Shown: in pieces, positions 1 to 9,744 of the stretch
Layout of the letters: every line of letters starts with the position of its first letter
Numbering within the stretch: the stretch's first letter is position 1
Assembly: GCA_023511725.1 (NCBI GenBank)
Contig: JAIMAY010000005.1
Coordinates: forward strand, 55,624 to 119,623
DNA length: 64,000 nt
From: Alicyclobacillus sp.
GTDB taxonomy: Bacteria; Bacillota; Bacilli; Alicyclobacillales; Alicyclobacillaceae
Direction: 5' to 3'
Translations under genes and position numbers: made by a program
Notes under the pieces: generated by a model
The model's database searches: none
What the model was told of the DNA's origin: nothing
What the model saw: the letters and a program-made list of their open reading frames with translations, nothing else

Positions 1-780
1 GAGCAGGTGCTGGGCAAGCCGCTGTGGCAGCGCGCACTGATCATCGCGGCCGGGCCGCTGATGAACTTCCTGCTGGCGGGGGTGCTCTTCTCCGCCTTCT
101 ATCTGCATACCGGCCTGCCCGTGGATCAGCCGACGCTGGGCCAGATTGTGCCAGGTTCTCCGGCCGCTGCTGTGGGCTTGCGGGAAGGCGATAAGGTCCT
201 GTCCGTGGACGGCCATGCCGTGGGTACGTGGACGGACCTCGTCAACCAGATTCGGTCGGACCGGTCCAATCCGCCTGCGCCTTTGACACTGGTCATCGAA
301 CGATCCGGCCAGACCCAAACCGTGACGGTCACGCCGCGTAAGGCCGCGGACGGCACGCCGCAACTGGGCGTCAACCCTCCCGTGGAGCGCAATGCCATTC
401 GGTCGGTGGCGTCCGGCTTTTCGTCGGTGTGGTATGGTACCGTCAACGCGTTGCAGATGTATGGCCAGGTGATCCGATACCACCAGTTCAATGATTTGGC
501 CGGGCCGGTGGGTATCGCCGACGTGATCAGCCAGGAGGCACAGAACGGCCTGTGGCACGTGGTGATGATTGCCGGGCTGCTCAGCCTGAACCTGGGTTTG
601 TTCAATCTGTTGCCGATCCCGGCCCTCGACGGCGGTCGGCTGTTCTTCATGCTGGTGGAAGTGCTTCGCGGGAAGGCGTTGGACCCGAACAAAGAGGGGC
701 TTGTGCACCTGATGGGCTTCGCGCTGCTCATGCTGTTTGCGGTGTTCATCACCTACCGCGACGTGACGCGATTGTTCTAG
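1..780 (+). CDS. rseP: Site-2 protease RseP family, 5'-truncated by window edge
   Basis: Intramembrane zinc metalloprotease of the RseP/RasP (M50) family, which cuts transmembrane anti-sigma factors and leftover signal peptides in the cell membrane. The reading frame is open from base 1, so the N-terminal HExxH zinc site lies outside the window; 259 residues are visible. Seen here are a membrane segment near residues 10-33, a PDZ domain (about residues 45-125), and the C-terminal membrane part with the second active-site motif, LLPIPALDGG, whose Asp completes the zinc site. A last hydrophobic segment precedes the stop. The stop is 10 bases before proS, the usual Bacilli order (dxr-rseP-proS-polC), which supports both the identity and cotranscription. 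The first in-window GTG (base 7) is internal. Confidence 0.93.
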   Translation, partial: EQVLGKPLWQRALIIAAGPLMNFLLAGVLFSAFYLHTGLPVDQPTLGQIVPGSPAAAVGLREGDKVLSVDGHAVGTWTDLVNQIRSDRSNPPAPLTLVIERSGQTQTVTVTPRKAADGTPQLGVNPPVERNAIRSVASGFSSVWYGTVNALQMYGQVIRYHQFNDLAGPVGIADVISQEAQNGLWHVVMIAGLLSLNLGLFNLLPIPALDGGRLFFMLVEVLRGKALDPNKEGLVHLMGFALLMLFAVFITYRDVTRLF

Positions 781-790
781 GAGGCCGTGT

Positions 791-2494
791 ATGAGACAGA
801 GCCGTTTGTTCTTGACCACCCTGCGCGAGGTGCCCGCGGATGCCGAGGTGATCAGCCATCAGCTGATGCTTCGGGCGGGATTGATGCGACAACTTACCTC
901 CGGCGTCTATGAACTCCTGCCCCTGGGTTGGCGGGTGCTGTACAAGATTGAACAGATTGTGCGCGAAGAGATGGACCGGGCGGGTGCACAGGAGGTGCTG
1001 CTGCCCACCATCCAACCGCTGGAACTGTGGGAGCGGTCCGGTCGCTCCGAGGATTACGGGCCGCTGATGTTTCGGCTCACGGATCGGCACGAACGCGCCA
1101 TGGTCTTGGGGCCCACGCATGAAGAGGTGATCACGAGCCTCGTGCAGCAGGAGATCCACTCCTATCGGCAACTGCCCGTGATCCTCTATCAAATTCAGAC
1201 GAAGTTCCGCGATGAACCCCGCCCGCGCGCGGGCCTGCTGCGGGGTCGCGAGTTCCGCATGAAGGATGCGTACTCGTTTGACCTGGATGAAGCCGGCCTC
1301 GACCGCAGCTACCGGGCAATGTTTGAGGCGTACTGCCGAATCTTTGACCGGATCGGCGTGCGGTATCGCGCTGTGGATGCGGATCCGGGCGCCATCGGTG
1401 GCGAAGGTGGCACGCATGAATTCATGGTGCTGTCCGACGCCGGCGAGGATACCATCGCGGGTTGCACCTCGTGCGACTACGCCGCGAATATTGAAAAAGC
1501 CGCCGGACAAGCCCTCCCCCGTGCCGATGCCACGGCCACGCCGGCGCCTCAGACCGTGCCCACGCCGGGTACGCGCACGATTGAGGATCTGGTGCGCGTG
1601 TTGAATGTGGATGCGGGACAGATCATCAAGGTCGTGGTCTACGTGGCGGACGGCCAGCCGGTGGCGGCCTGTCTGCGCGGGGATCATGAGGTGAACGAGG
1701 TCAAGCTCAAGAACCATCTGGGTGTGCGGACGCTGGAGTTGGCCACGCCGGAGCAGGTGCTCCAGTGGACCGGCAAGCCGGTCGGTTTTGTGGGCCCGCA
1801 GTGCGGGCTGCGGGTGGTGTTTGACCGCGACATCTGGTCTGTGACGGACGGCGTGGTGGCGTCCGACACACCGGACGCGCACGACATCCACGTTGTGCCG
1901 GGACGCGACTTTCCGGTCGGGGAGACGGCGGACATCCGCAATGTCCGTGAGGGAGACGCATGCCCCAAGTGCGGCGGGTCGCTCCGATTCTACCGCGGCA
2001 TCGAGGTCGGTCACGTGTTCAAGCTGGGCACGAAGTACTCGAAGGTGTTTGGGGCGGTGTATCAAGACGAAAACGGCCAGGAGCGCACCATCATCATGGG
2101 CTGCTACGGCTTGGGGACGACACGCGTGATCCAGGCCGTGATTGAGCAGTGTCATGACGCCGATGGCATCATCTGGCCGATGGCCATTGCGCCGTATCAC
2201 GTGCATATCGTCCCGGTCAATACCGCGGACCCCGCCCAGCAACAGACGGCCGAGGCTCTCTACGAGCAGCTGCGGTCCCGCGGTGTGGAGGTACTGCTGG
2301 ATGATCGCGATGAACGGCCCGGGGTCAAGTTCAAAGACGCCGACCTGATTGGCCTGCCGCTGCGCATCACGGTGGGACGCAAGGCGGGGGACGGCGTGGT
2401 TGAGCTCAAGGAACGCGCGACGGGTCAGGTTTCGGAGTTGACGCTCGAGCAGGCGGTGGCTCAGATTGTGGAGCGGGTGAACCCCTCCCGCTGA
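791..2494 (+). CDS. proS: Prolyl-tRNA synthetase, bacterial type
   Basis: Class II aminoacyl-tRNA synthetase that charges tRNA-Pro in the cytoplasm. The 567 residues match the usual length of the bacterial type that carries an editing (INS) domain between motifs 2 and 3. Visible are class II motif 1 (TSGVYELLPLGWRVL, near residue 40), motif 2 (FRDEPRPRAGLLRGREF, near 140), the inserted editing domain (about 230-390), motif 3 (GCYGLGTTRVIQ, near 440) and the C-terminal anticodon-binding domain, which contains LLDDRDERPGVKFKDADLIG. The ATG follows a TAGGAGG ribosome site that overlaps the rseP stop. It is probably cotranscribed with rseP and polC. Confidence 0.97.
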   Translation: MRQSRLFLTTLREVPADAEVISHQLMLRAGLMRQLTSGVYELLPLGWRVLYKIEQIVREEMDRAGAQEVLLPTIQPLELWERSGRSEDYGPLMFRLTDRHERAMVLGPTHEEVITSLVQQEIHSYRQLPVILYQIQTKFRDEPRPRAGLLRGREFRMKDAYSFDLDEAGLDRSYRAMFEAYCRIFDRIGVRYRAVDADPGAIGGEGGTHEFMVLSDAGEDTIAGCTSCDYAANIEKAAGQALPRADATATPAPQTVPTPGTRTIEDLVRVLNVDAGQIIKVVVYVADGQPVAACLRGDHEVNEVKLKNHLGVRTLELATPEQVLQWTGKPVGFVGPQCGLRVVFDRDIWSVTDGVVASDTPDAHDIHVVPGRDFPVGETADIRNVREGDACPKCGGSLRFYRGIEVGHVFKLGTKYSKVFGAVYQDENGQERTIIMGCYGLGTTRVIQAVIEQCHDADGIIWPMAIAPYHVHIVPVNTADPAQQQTAEALYEQLRSRGVEVLLDDRDERPGVKFKDADLIGLPLRITVGRKAGDGVVELKERATGQVSELTLEQAVAQIVERVNPSR

Positions 2495-2522
2495 AGGGAT
2501 ACGGGGAGTAGGAGGTGGCGTC

Positions 2523-5500
2523 ATGGACGCTGCGCTGGCACAGGTGACGGCCGGTGGTTCATCCGTTACGGCGGAGGTGCTTGGCACCATCCGCCGTGTT
2601 CGTGTGTGGCGCAGACCTGCGCGCATCGAGGTGGAGTGGGCGCCCTGGTCGTGGTCACCACAGGAAGTGGTCGACCCCGCGACGGGTGATGTGCCGGATG
2701 CAGCGCCGCCCGAACTGGCGCAGGCCATCCGCATCCTGGAGATCTATCGGCGCTGGCTGATTGAACTCGAGCAGGCATTCTCCGAATGGAACACACGGGT
2801 GGAGGTGCGCGCGGCAGCGTCAGACCAGGTCACGCCGGTACACGTGAGGGCCGCGATTCACGCGTGGCTTGACGACGCCAGCCGCAGAGAGCCTTCCGTC
2901 AACTGGCTCCGCCAAGCGGACTGGTCGCTGGAGGCGCGGCCGGGGACGGAGGGTGGGCCGACCGCCTGGCGGATTCGCTTCGCTCTGGCGTCGGAGACCG
3001 AGCTGCAGCAGCTGCGGCGCAAGGGGATCGAGGAGCGCCTGCCGGAGGAGATGAAGTCCATCTTCGGGATACCGGCCGAGTGCACGCTCGAGGTGGGCGC
3101 CGATGCGGAGGACCGGGTGGAGCAACTGCGCCAAGAACTAGCGTCCCTGCAACAGCAGCAGGTGCAGGAGGCGCTCACGGCCAAGCCCGAGGAAACGCCG
3201 GAGCCCGCCGCCGGGCGGGTGGAACCCCGGGAGAAAAACGGCCGCCGGTCCCGGGAGGACGAGCCTGTGGAGCCGCTGCGCATCGGGAAGGCCATCGATG
3301 GGGAGCCCATACCTATCCGGGAGATTGTGGACGAGATGCGCCGTGCGGTGGTGGAAGGCCGCGTGTTCGCGGTGGATCGGCGTGTGCTCCCGAGCGGACG
3401 CACGTTGATTCAATTCAACATCACGGACGAGACGGATTCGATGACCGCCAAGCTGTTTGTCCAAGGAGAGCGCCAGGTCGCGGCGCTGGAACCCCTCGGC
3501 GAGGGCACCTATGTGCGCATCCAGGGCCAGGTCCAGTTCGACACCTATGCGAAAGAACTGGTGTTCATGGTGCAGGATATGCAACCGGCCGATCCGCCCA
3601 TCCGCCAGGACACCGCCGTTGAAAAGCGGGTGGAACTCCACCTTCATACCACCATGTCGGCTTTGGATGGAATGGCGTCCATCACCGATTACATCAAACA
3701 GGCGGCGCGCTGGGGACATGCCGCCATCGCGGTGACGGATCACGGTGGGGTGCAGGCTTTCCCGGAAGCGTACGCCGCCGGAAAGAAACATGGAGTTCGG
3801 GTGTTGCTCGGGGTAGAGGCGTACGTCGTGGACGACGGTTCGCCAATCGTGTATCGCGAGGCGCCGGTGCCGCTCGGGGAAGACACGGTGTACGTGGTGT
3901 TTGACACAGAGACGACCGGCTTGAACGCGCGCGAGGATACGCTCATCGAGCTGGCGGCGGTGAAGGTGCGTGGCGGGGAGATCATCGACACCTTCGCCAC
4001 GCTGATCGATCCGGAACGCGCGTTGCCGCCGAAGATTCAGGAGTTGACCGGGATCACGCCGGAGATGGTCGCAGGTCAGCCCAAGCTCGCCGAGGTCATG
4101 GCGCGCTTTCGCGAGTTTGCGGAGGGCGCGGTGCTGGTGGCGCACAATGCGGAGTTCGATGTGGGTTTCCTAGGACACGCGGCGCAACGGTTGGGACTCG
4201 CGCCGTGGACGGAGCCCGTGATCGACACGCTGGCACTGGCGCGCGCGCTCTACCCGGAGGAGCGCAACTACAAGCTCAAGACGCTGACGCAGAAATTCAA
4301 TGTGGAGCTGGTGAATCACCACCGCGCGCTGGCCGACGCGGAAGCCACCGCGAAGGTGTTTCTCCATATGCTGGCTGCGCTGCGTCAAGCCGGCGTGGAG
4401 CAATTGTCTGATCTCAACCGTCTGGCCTCCGGGGTGGATGTGACCAAGATTCGGCCGTTCCACGCCACGCTGCTGGTGCAGAATCGCACAGGGCTGCGCA
4501 ATCTGTACGAACTTGTATCCTTGGCGCATACGAAGTACTTGCACCGTGTGCCGCGCGTGCCACGCAGCGAATTGGTGCGGCTGCGCGAAGGTCTGCTGGT
4601 GGGGACGGCGTGTCAGCAGGGTGAGTTGGTCCAAGCGTTCCTGCGCGGGAAGAGTGAAGAGGAAATCGAGGACATCGTCCGCTTCTACGATTTCCTCGAG
4701 ATTCAGCCGGTCAGCCACTACGACAACCTCCTCCGAGAGGGTCTCGTGCAAAGCTACGAGAGCATCCGCGAGATGCAGCGTCGGATGGTCGAGTTGGGAC
4801 GGCGTCTGAACAAGCCGGTGGTGGCCACGGGCGACGTGCACTATCTGAACCCCGGTGACCGGATCTTTCGGGAAATCTTCCTTCACAGCCAAAATCCGTC
4901 GGAGGCGGACAAGCAACCCCCGCTGCACTTCCGTACGACGAACGAGATGCTGGAGGAGTTTGCGTGGCTGGGCGAGGAACTTGCCCTTGACGTGGTTGTG
5001 CGCGCACCGGCGCGTGTCGCGGAGATGTGCGAGGATGTCCAACCGGTCCCGGAGGAATTGCACACGCCGGTGATTGAGGGTGCGGAGGACGAGGTGCGCC
5101 GGTTGACGTACGAGAAGGCGCGGCGGTTGTACGGTGATCCTCTGCCCGACATTGTGGAAAAGCGCCTGGAGAAGGAACTGGGTGCCATTATCAGCAACGG
5201 CTTCTCCGTCACGTACCTGATTGCGCACAAGCTGGTGACGAAGTCTCTCTCGGATGGTTACCTGGTCGGCAGCCGCGGTTCCGTCGGTTCGTCGCTGGTC
5301 GCCACGATGATGGACATCACCGAGGTCAATCCGTTGCCGCCGCATTACCTGTGTCCATCCTGCCAGTACAGCGAGTTCATCACCGATGGCAGCGTGGGCT
5401 CAGGGTTTGACCTGCCGGACAAGCGCTGCCCGCGCTGCGGGACCGATATGCTTCGAGACGGGCAGGACATTCCGTTCGAGACGTTCCTCGGTTTCAACGG

Positions 5501-6941
5501 GGATAAGGTGCCGGATATTGACCTCAACTTCTCGGGTGAATATCAGCCTCGCGCGCACCGTTACACGGTCGAGTTGTTTGGGCAGGACCACGTGTTCCGG
5601 GCAGGGACCATCTCGACCGTGGCAGAGAAAACAGCCTACGGGTATGTCCGCAAATACGCGGAGGAAAAAGGGTTGGTCCTTCGCAGTGCCGAGGTGGCCA
5701 GACTCGCTCAGGGATGCACGGGCATCAAGCGGACCACCGGTCAGCATCCCGGCGGGCTGATGGTGGTTCCGCGGCATATGTCCATCTACGACTTTACGCC
5801 CGTGCAGTATCCGGCGGATGATAAAACGGCGAGCATGCTGACCACGCACTTCGATTATCACCCGGCCTTGGAAGGCTGCCTCTTGAAACTGGACATCCTG
5901 GGTCACGACGATCCGACCGTGCTCCGCATGCTGCAGGACCTCACGGGGATTGATCCGAAGTCGGTCCCGGTGAATGATCCGAAGGTGCTCGGACTGTTCA
6001 GCAGCACGGAGCCCCTCGGGGTCCGCCCGGAAGACATTCGCTCCGTGACGGGCACCTATGGCATTCCGGAGTTTGGCACCAAGTTCGTGCGGCAGATGCT
6101 GGAGGACACGCGGCCCAAGACATTCTCCGAGTTGGTGCGCATCTCCGGTCTTTCGCACGGCACGGATGTCTGGCTGAACAACGCGCAGGACCTGATTCGG
6201 GCCGGGATCGCCACGCTGTCTGAGGTGATCTGCGCGCGCGACGACATCATGGTCTACCTGATCTACAAGGGTCTGGAGCCCATCCGGGCATTCAAGATCA
6301 TGGAGTCCATCCGTAAGGGGAAGGGCGTCACCGAAGAAGACGCCGAGTACATGCGCTCCTTCGGCGTTCCGGAGTGGTACATCGAATCGGGGCGTAAGAT
6401 CAAGTACATGTTCCCCAAGGCCCATGCCGCTGCCTATGTGCTGATGGCGGTTCGCATCGCCTGGTTCAAGGTGTATCGGCCGCTGGCCTTCTACGCGACA
6501 TATTTCACCGTGCGCGCCGACGACTTCGACGTGGAGTTGATGGTGCGCGGTGCGGATGCGGTGCGTGCTAAGATTGACGAGATTGAACAGAAGGGCAACG
6601 CCGCGTCGCAGAAGGAGAAGAACCTGCTGACCGTGCTCGAGGTGGCGCTGGAGATGCTGATGCGCGGGTTCCGCTTCCTGCCGCTCAGTCTCTACGAGTC
6701 GCACGCCACGCGCTTCCTGATTAAGGAAGAGGCCAACGCGCTGTTGCCGCCGTTCGCGGCTGTGCCCGGGATTGGCGAGGCGGCTGCGCAAAGCCTGTAC
6801 GAGGCGCGGCAGTCGGGGCCGTTCCTGTCAGTGGAGGATCTGCAGACGAGGTCCAGGGTATCGCGAGCTGTGCTGGATGTGCTGGAGGAGTTGGGGTGTC
6901 TTCAGGACTTGCCGGCGACCAACCAACTCTCGCTGTTTTAA
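2523..6941 (+). CDS. polC: DNA polymerase III alpha subunit, PolC type
   Basis: Replicative DNA polymerase of Gram-positive bacteria with built-in 3'-5' exonuclease; full length at 1472 residues. Domains in order: a variable N-terminal region, an OB fold (about 265-355), a PHP domain beginning at VELHLHTTMSALDG (about 370) and interrupted by the DnaQ-type exonuclease (VVFDTETTGL, D461/E463), resumption of PHP, then the family C polymerase core. The catalytic Asp pair is in PDIDLNFSGEY (D998/D1000), preceded by a zinc-finger-like CPSC...CPRCG segment (about 945-985). The ATG sits 28 bases after proS behind GGAGGTGG. The stop lies 4 bases before a long hairpin shared with convergent tdk. Confidence 0.98.
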   Translation: MDAALAQVTAGGSSVTAEVLGTIRRVRVWRRPARIEVEWAPWSWSPQEVVDPATGDVPDAAPPELAQAIRILEIYRRWLIELEQAFSEWNTRVEVRAAASDQVTPVHVRAAIHAWLDDASRREPSVNWLRQADWSLEARPGTEGGPTAWRIRFALASETELQQLRRKGIEERLPEEMKSIFGIPAECTLEVGADAEDRVEQLRQELASLQQQQVQEALTAKPEETPEPAAGRVEPREKNGRRSREDEPVEPLRIGKAIDGEPIPIREIVDEMRRAVVEGRVFAVDRRVLPSGRTLIQFNITDETDSMTAKLFVQGERQVAALEPLGEGTYVRIQGQVQFDTYAKELVFMVQDMQPADPPIRQDTAVEKRVELHLHTTMSALDGMASITDYIKQAARWGHAAIAVTDHGGVQAFPEAYAAGKKHGVRVLLGVEAYVVDDGSPIVYREAPVPLGEDTVYVVFDTETTGLNAREDTLIELAAVKVRGGEIIDTFATLIDPERALPPKIQELTGITPEMVAGQPKLAEVMARFREFAEGAVLVAHNAEFDVGFLGHAAQRLGLAPWTEPVIDTLALARALYPEERNYKLKTLTQKFNVELVNHHRALADAEATAKVFLHMLAALRQAGVEQLSDLNRLASGVDVTKIRPFHATLLVQNRTGLRNLYELVSLAHTKYLHRVPRVPRSELVRLREGLLVGTACQQGELVQAFLRGKSEEEIEDIVRFYDFLEIQPVSHYDNLLREGLVQSYESIREMQRRMVELGRRLNKPVVATGDVHYLNPGDRIFREIFLHSQNPSEADKQPPLHFRTTNEMLEEFAWLGEELALDVVVRAPARVAEMCEDVQPVPEELHTPVIEGAEDEVRRLTYEKARRLYGDPLPDIVEKRLEKELGAIISNGFSVTYLIAHKLVTKSLSDGYLVGSRGSVGSSLVATMMDITEVNPLPPHYLCPSCQYSEFITDGSVGSGFDLPDKRCPRCGTDMLRDGQDIPFETFLGFNGDKVPDIDLNFSGEYQPRAHRYTVELFGQDHVFRAGTISTVAEKTAYGYVRKYAEEKGLVLRSAEVARLAQGCTGIKRTTGQHPGGLMVVPRHMSIYDFTPVQYPADDKTASMLTTHFDYHPALEGCLLKLDILGHDDPTVLRMLQDLTGIDPKSVPVNDPKVLGLFSSTEPLGVRPEDIRSVTGTYGIPEFGTKFVRQMLEDTRPKTFSELVRISGLSHGTDVWLNNAQDLIRAGIATLSEVICARDDIMVYLIYKGLEPIRAFKIMESIRKGKGVTEEDAEYMRSFGVPEWYIESGRKIKYMFPKAHAAAYVLMAVRIAWFKVYRPLAFYATYFTVRADDFDVELMVRGADAVRAKIDEIEQKGNAASQKEKNLLTVLEVALEMLMRGFRFLPLSLYESHATRFLIKEEANALLPPFAAVPGIGEAAAQSLYEARQSGPFLSVEDLQTRSRVSRAVLDVLEELGCLQDLPATNQLSLF

Positions 6942-6945
6942 GCGC

Positions 6946-6978
6946 AGAAGAGGGTGACCCGCAGGGTCACCCTCTTCT
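6946..6978. terminator. Bidirectional hairpin between polC and tdk
   Basis: Two perfect 15-base arms (6946-6960 and 6964-6978) flank a 3-base centre. It sits between converging genes: the polC stop is 4 bases upstream and the tdk stop codon (6967-6969) lies inside the right arm. Neither side has a long T run, so efficiency is unknown. Confidence 0.75.
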
Positions 6979-7650
6979 CGATGGGAAGAACGAGGGGACG
7001 GGGGCTTCTAGCTCGTGACAGCGCCGGCATCGGGGTTCGTAGCTCTCCGATGCGCCAGGGTACACGAGCGGATCATCCCAAGCCGCCGGGCGGCCGTTGA
7101 TCAGTCGCTGCGGCAGTACCGCGGGTGAGCCGCAGCGCACGCACACGGAGACGAGGGACACGCGTTCGTCGGCCAACGCCAGCAGGTCACCGATGGGACC
7201 AAAGGGCATTCCGCGGAAGTCCTTATCCAATCCCGAGAGGATCAGCCAGCGCCCCTGACGAATCAGTTCGGCCGCCACCTGCACGATGAGCCAGCCATGG
7301 GCATCCCGTTCCAAGAAGAATTGTACTTCGTCGCACGCCGCTATCTGCACGTCATCGCGGACGACGCGCTCGTACCATTCGACGGGATCCGACACCGGCT
7401 GGGCGGGCATGCGCCTACCTGAGTGGCTGGCGATCTCGTGCGTCGCATACCGCTTGTCCAGCGCGTGCTTGTACACGCCGATGCGCCTTGGCGTGTACGG
7501 CAAACCCGCCCGCCGGCCGGCCTCCGCTCGGATCTCTTCCACGCGTCTGAGCGTCGTCACGCGGCCGATGAGTTCCTCCGTTTTTCCGGACATCATGTTG
7601 CCGGTGATGACCAAAAGATAGCCTGCGTCTCGTCCATCGGGAAGAATCAA
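6967..7650 (-). CDS. tdk: Thymidine kinase
   Basis: Type II thymidine kinase of the pyrimidine salvage pathway; phosphorylates thymidine and deoxyuridine with ATP. Seen in the 227 residues: the P-loop GNMMSGKTEELI (residues 17-28), the Mg-binding/Walker B stretch ACDEVQFF, and a C-terminal zinc ribbon with CVRCG and CRRC pairs. The start is TTG, chosen because a GGAGGAG ribosome site lies about 10 bases upstream and the P-loop then falls at its usual position near the N-terminus. It follows typA by 24 bases and is probably read from the same transcript. In B. subtilis polC is followed directly by rimP, so the placement of this pair here is unusual. Confidence 0.93.
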   Translation of the reverse strand: MILPDGRDAGYLLVITGNMMSGKTEELIGRVTTLRRVEEIRAEAGRRAGLPYTPRRIGVYKHALDKRYATHEIASHSGRRMPAQPVSDPVEWYERVVRDDVQIAACDEVQFFLERDAHGWLIVQVAAELIRQGRWLILSGLDKDFRGMPFGPIGDLLALADERVSLVSVCVRCGSPAVLPQRLINGRPAAWDDPLVYPGASESYEPRCRRCHELEAPVPSFFPSRRG

Positions 7651-7674
7651 GGTATCGTTGCTCCTCCGTTTCGT

Positions 7675-9513
7675 TCATCCCTCGACACCGGCACCGCTGC
7701 GCTTGGCGGCGCGCTCCCGCTCGCTCTTGCTGAGCAGGCGCTTGCGCAGACGGATATGCTTCGGTGTCACCTCGCACAACTCGTCGTCCTCGATGTACGT
7801 CACCGCGTCCTCCAGCGACATGAGCCGTGGCGCCTTCAGACGCACCGTCTCCTCCTTCGTGGAGGAGCGGATGTTGGTCATGTGCTTCTGCTTGGTGACG
7901 TTGACGGTCAGGTCATTCTCTCGCGTATGCTCACCGACAATCATCCCCTCGTACACCTCGGTGCCCGGGGTGATGAACATCACGCCGCGGTCCTCCAGGC
8001 TCTGCAGGGCATAGCTCGTGGCGATCCCGGTCTCGGACGCCACCAACACGCCCTGTCGGCGCCGCACCACATCCCCCCGCCAGGGCGCGTATTCAAAGAA
8101 CCGATGGTGCATCGTGCCGTAGCCGCGCGTGAGGGTGAGAAAGATGCTGCGAAAGCCAATCAGCCCGCGCGTGGGCGCGAGAAACTCCAGCCGGACCGAG
8201 TCTCCGGAGGGACTGGGGTCCATCCGGCGCAACTCTCCCCGCCGCCGGCCCAGTTCTTCAATCACCGCACCCGCATACTCACTCGGGACGTCCACCGTGA
8301 CCAGTTCCACAGGCTCGAGGCGCGTGCCATGCTCCTCTCGGGTGATCACTGTGGGTTTCGACACCTGGAGCTCGTATCCCTCCCGTCGCATCTTCTCAAT
8401 GAGAATGGAGAGGTGAAGCTCACCGCGGGCGCTGACGAGAAATGCGTCGGTATCCTCCGTATCTTCGACGCGCAGACTGACGTCCGCCTCGGTCTCGGCG
8501 TACAGGCGTTCGCGCAGTTTGCGCGATGTGACGTACTTTCCATCGCGACCCGCGAACGGACTGTCGTTGACGAGAAAGGTCATCTGCAGCGTGGGCTCCT
8601 CAATGCTGAGCAGCGGCAGTGGCTCCACGTGCTCCGGGTCACAGACGGTTTCACCCACCGTGATCTCGGGGATGCCCGCGATGCCCACGATATCGCCTGC
8701 GCCCGCCTCGTCCAGTTCCAGGCGCCGCAAGCCCTGGAAGCCGAACAGCTTCTGGATGCGCGTTCTCGTCACGGATCCATCCCTGCGGCACCACGCCACC
8801 GTCTGGCCTGCCTGCAGCACCCCGCGATGGATGCGGCCGATACCGATGCGGCCCACGAATTCGTTGTAATCCAGCAGCGCGGCCTGCATGGCCACGGGGC
8901 CGTCCAGCGTCACCTGCGGGGCGGGGATGTGACGGATGATGACATCGAAGAGCAGGCGCATGTCTCCGGTGGGCTGGGATGGATCAGCTGTGGCATAACC
9001 GAGTGCGGCCGATGTGTATACCACTGGGAAGTCCAGTTGCCGGTCATCGGCGCCGAGGTCCATGAACAGTTCCAGCACTTCATCCACGACCTCAAGCGGT
9101 CTTGCCATCGGCCTGTCGATCTTATTGACGACCACCACCGGCGCGAGGCCGGCATCCAGCGCTTTGCGGAGCACAAACCGTGTCTGCGGCATGACGCCCT
9201 CCACGGCGTCCACCACCAGCAGGGCACCGTCCACCACCGTGACAATGCGCTCCACCTCGCCGCTGAAGTCGGCGTGGCCCGGGGTGTCGACGACGTTGAT
9301 CTTGTACTCACCATAGGGGATGGACGTCGTCTTGGCGAGGATGGTGATGCCCCGTTCGCGTTCCAACTCGTCGCGATCCATGGCACGCTCTTCCAGCTGC
9401 TCGTTGCTGCGGAACAGGCCGGACTGCCGTAGCAATTGGTCGACCAGGGAGGTCTTGCCGTGATCGACGTGTGCGATGATGGCAACGTTCCGCAAATACT
9501 CCGGTTGGATCAT
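7675..9513 (-). CDS. typA: Ribosome-associated translational GTPase TypA/BipA
   Basis: Elongation-factor-like GTPase that binds the 70S ribosome and assists ribosome assembly and stress or cold adaptation. The 612 residues match the family. Visible: G1 motif [10 protein letters not shown] (14-23), G2 region RGITI, G3 DTPGHADF, G4 NKID, then the EF-Tu-like domain II, EF-G-like domains III and V, and the TypA C-terminal domain ending in a lysine/arginine-rich tail. The ATG follows AAGGAG. It is transcribed away from the rimP operon across a 231-base gap that holds promoters for both directions, and tdk lies downstream on the same strand. Confidence 0.97.
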   Translation of the reverse strand: MIQPEYLRNVAIIAHVDHGKTSLVDQLLRQSGLFRSNEQLEERAMDRDELERERGITILAKTTSIPYGEYKINVVDTPGHADFSGEVERIVTVVDGALLVVDAVEGVMPQTRFVLRKALDAGLAPVVVVNKIDRPMARPLEVVDEVLELFMDLGADDRQLDFPVVYTSAALGYATADPSQPTGDMRLLFDVIIRHIPAPQVTLDGPVAMQAALLDYNEFVGRIGIGRIHRGVLQAGQTVAWCRRDGSVTRTRIQKLFGFQGLRRLELDEAGAGDIVGIAGIPEITVGETVCDPEHVEPLPLLSIEEPTLQMTFLVNDSPFAGRDGKYVTSRKLRERLYAETEADVSLRVEDTEDTDAFLVSARGELHLSILIEKMRREGYELQVSKPTVITREEHGTRLEPVELVTVDVPSEYAGAVIEELGRRRGELRRMDPSPSGDSVRLEFLAPTRGLIGFRSIFLTLTRGYGTMHHRFFEYAPWRGDVVRRRQGVLVASETGIATSYALQSLEDRGVMFITPGTEVYEGMIVGEHTRENDLTVNVTKQKHMTNIRSSTKEETVRLKAPRLMSLEDAVTYIEDDELCEVTPKHIRLRKRLLSKSERERAAKRSGAGVEG

Positions 9514-9555
9514 GGTTGTGATGCTCCTTCGAAATGGAATACGCGTGCGCTAACC

Positions 9556-9584
9556 ACGTTACCATGGCCGATCCGGCCTTGCAA
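9556..9584 (-). promoter_or_regulatory. Candidate sigma-A promoter for typA-tdk
   Basis: On the minus strand a TTGCAA -35 (9584-9579) is followed after 17 bases by TAACGT (9561-9556), preceded by TGg as in extended -10 promoters. The -35 is good but the -10 core matches only at three positions, so this is tentative. It would give a short leader ahead of typA. Confidence 0.35.
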
Positions 9585-9602
9585 ACGGCGGCAAGGCATG
9601 GT

Positions 9603-9631
9603 TTGCACGGATTCATGGCTCGTGGTACAAT
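9603..9631 (+). promoter_or_regulatory. Sigma-A promoter of the rimP-nusA-infB operon
   Basis: TTGCAC (9603-9608), 17 bases, TACAAT (9626-9631). Each box differs from consensus at one or two positions and the spacing is optimal. Transcription would begin near 9638 and run through the leader hairpin at 9666-9689 before the rimP start at 9745. Confidence 0.75.
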
Positions 9632-9665
9632 CGGTAGTGTTGGACTTCGTATAGGCTCTGACTGG

Positions 9666-9689
9666 AAAGAGTGGGGCAACCCACTCTTT
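9666..9689 (+). promoter_or_regulatory. Hairpin in rimP leader (GNRA-type loop)
   Basis: A perfect 10-base-pair stem (9666-9675 with 9680-9689) is closed by the tetraloop GCAA, a GNRA loop. It lies in the predicted 5' leader about 55 bases before rimP. No T run follows, so it is not an ordinary terminator. Structured leaders upstream of rimP are known in Bacillota; that this is one of them is inference. Confidence 0.55.
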
Positions 9690-9744
9690 GATTTATGAAA
9701 GTGGCCGAAACGGGTGTTCGGCCCGCGTGCGAGGAGGATCGTGT

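Noticed and set aside
749..2734. A 661-codon open frame antisense to proS
   Set aside because: High GC leaves the opposite strand of real genes open. The product has no recognisable domain and proS is certain.
7423..9432. A 669-codon plus-strand open frame opposite typA
   Set aside because: Antisense shadow of a certain gene; composition rich in His and Arg without domains.
9688..9744. Upstream TTG start for rimP
   Set aside because: The codon overlaps the leader hairpin and lacks a ribosome site; GTG at 9745 has GAGGAGG at ideal distance.
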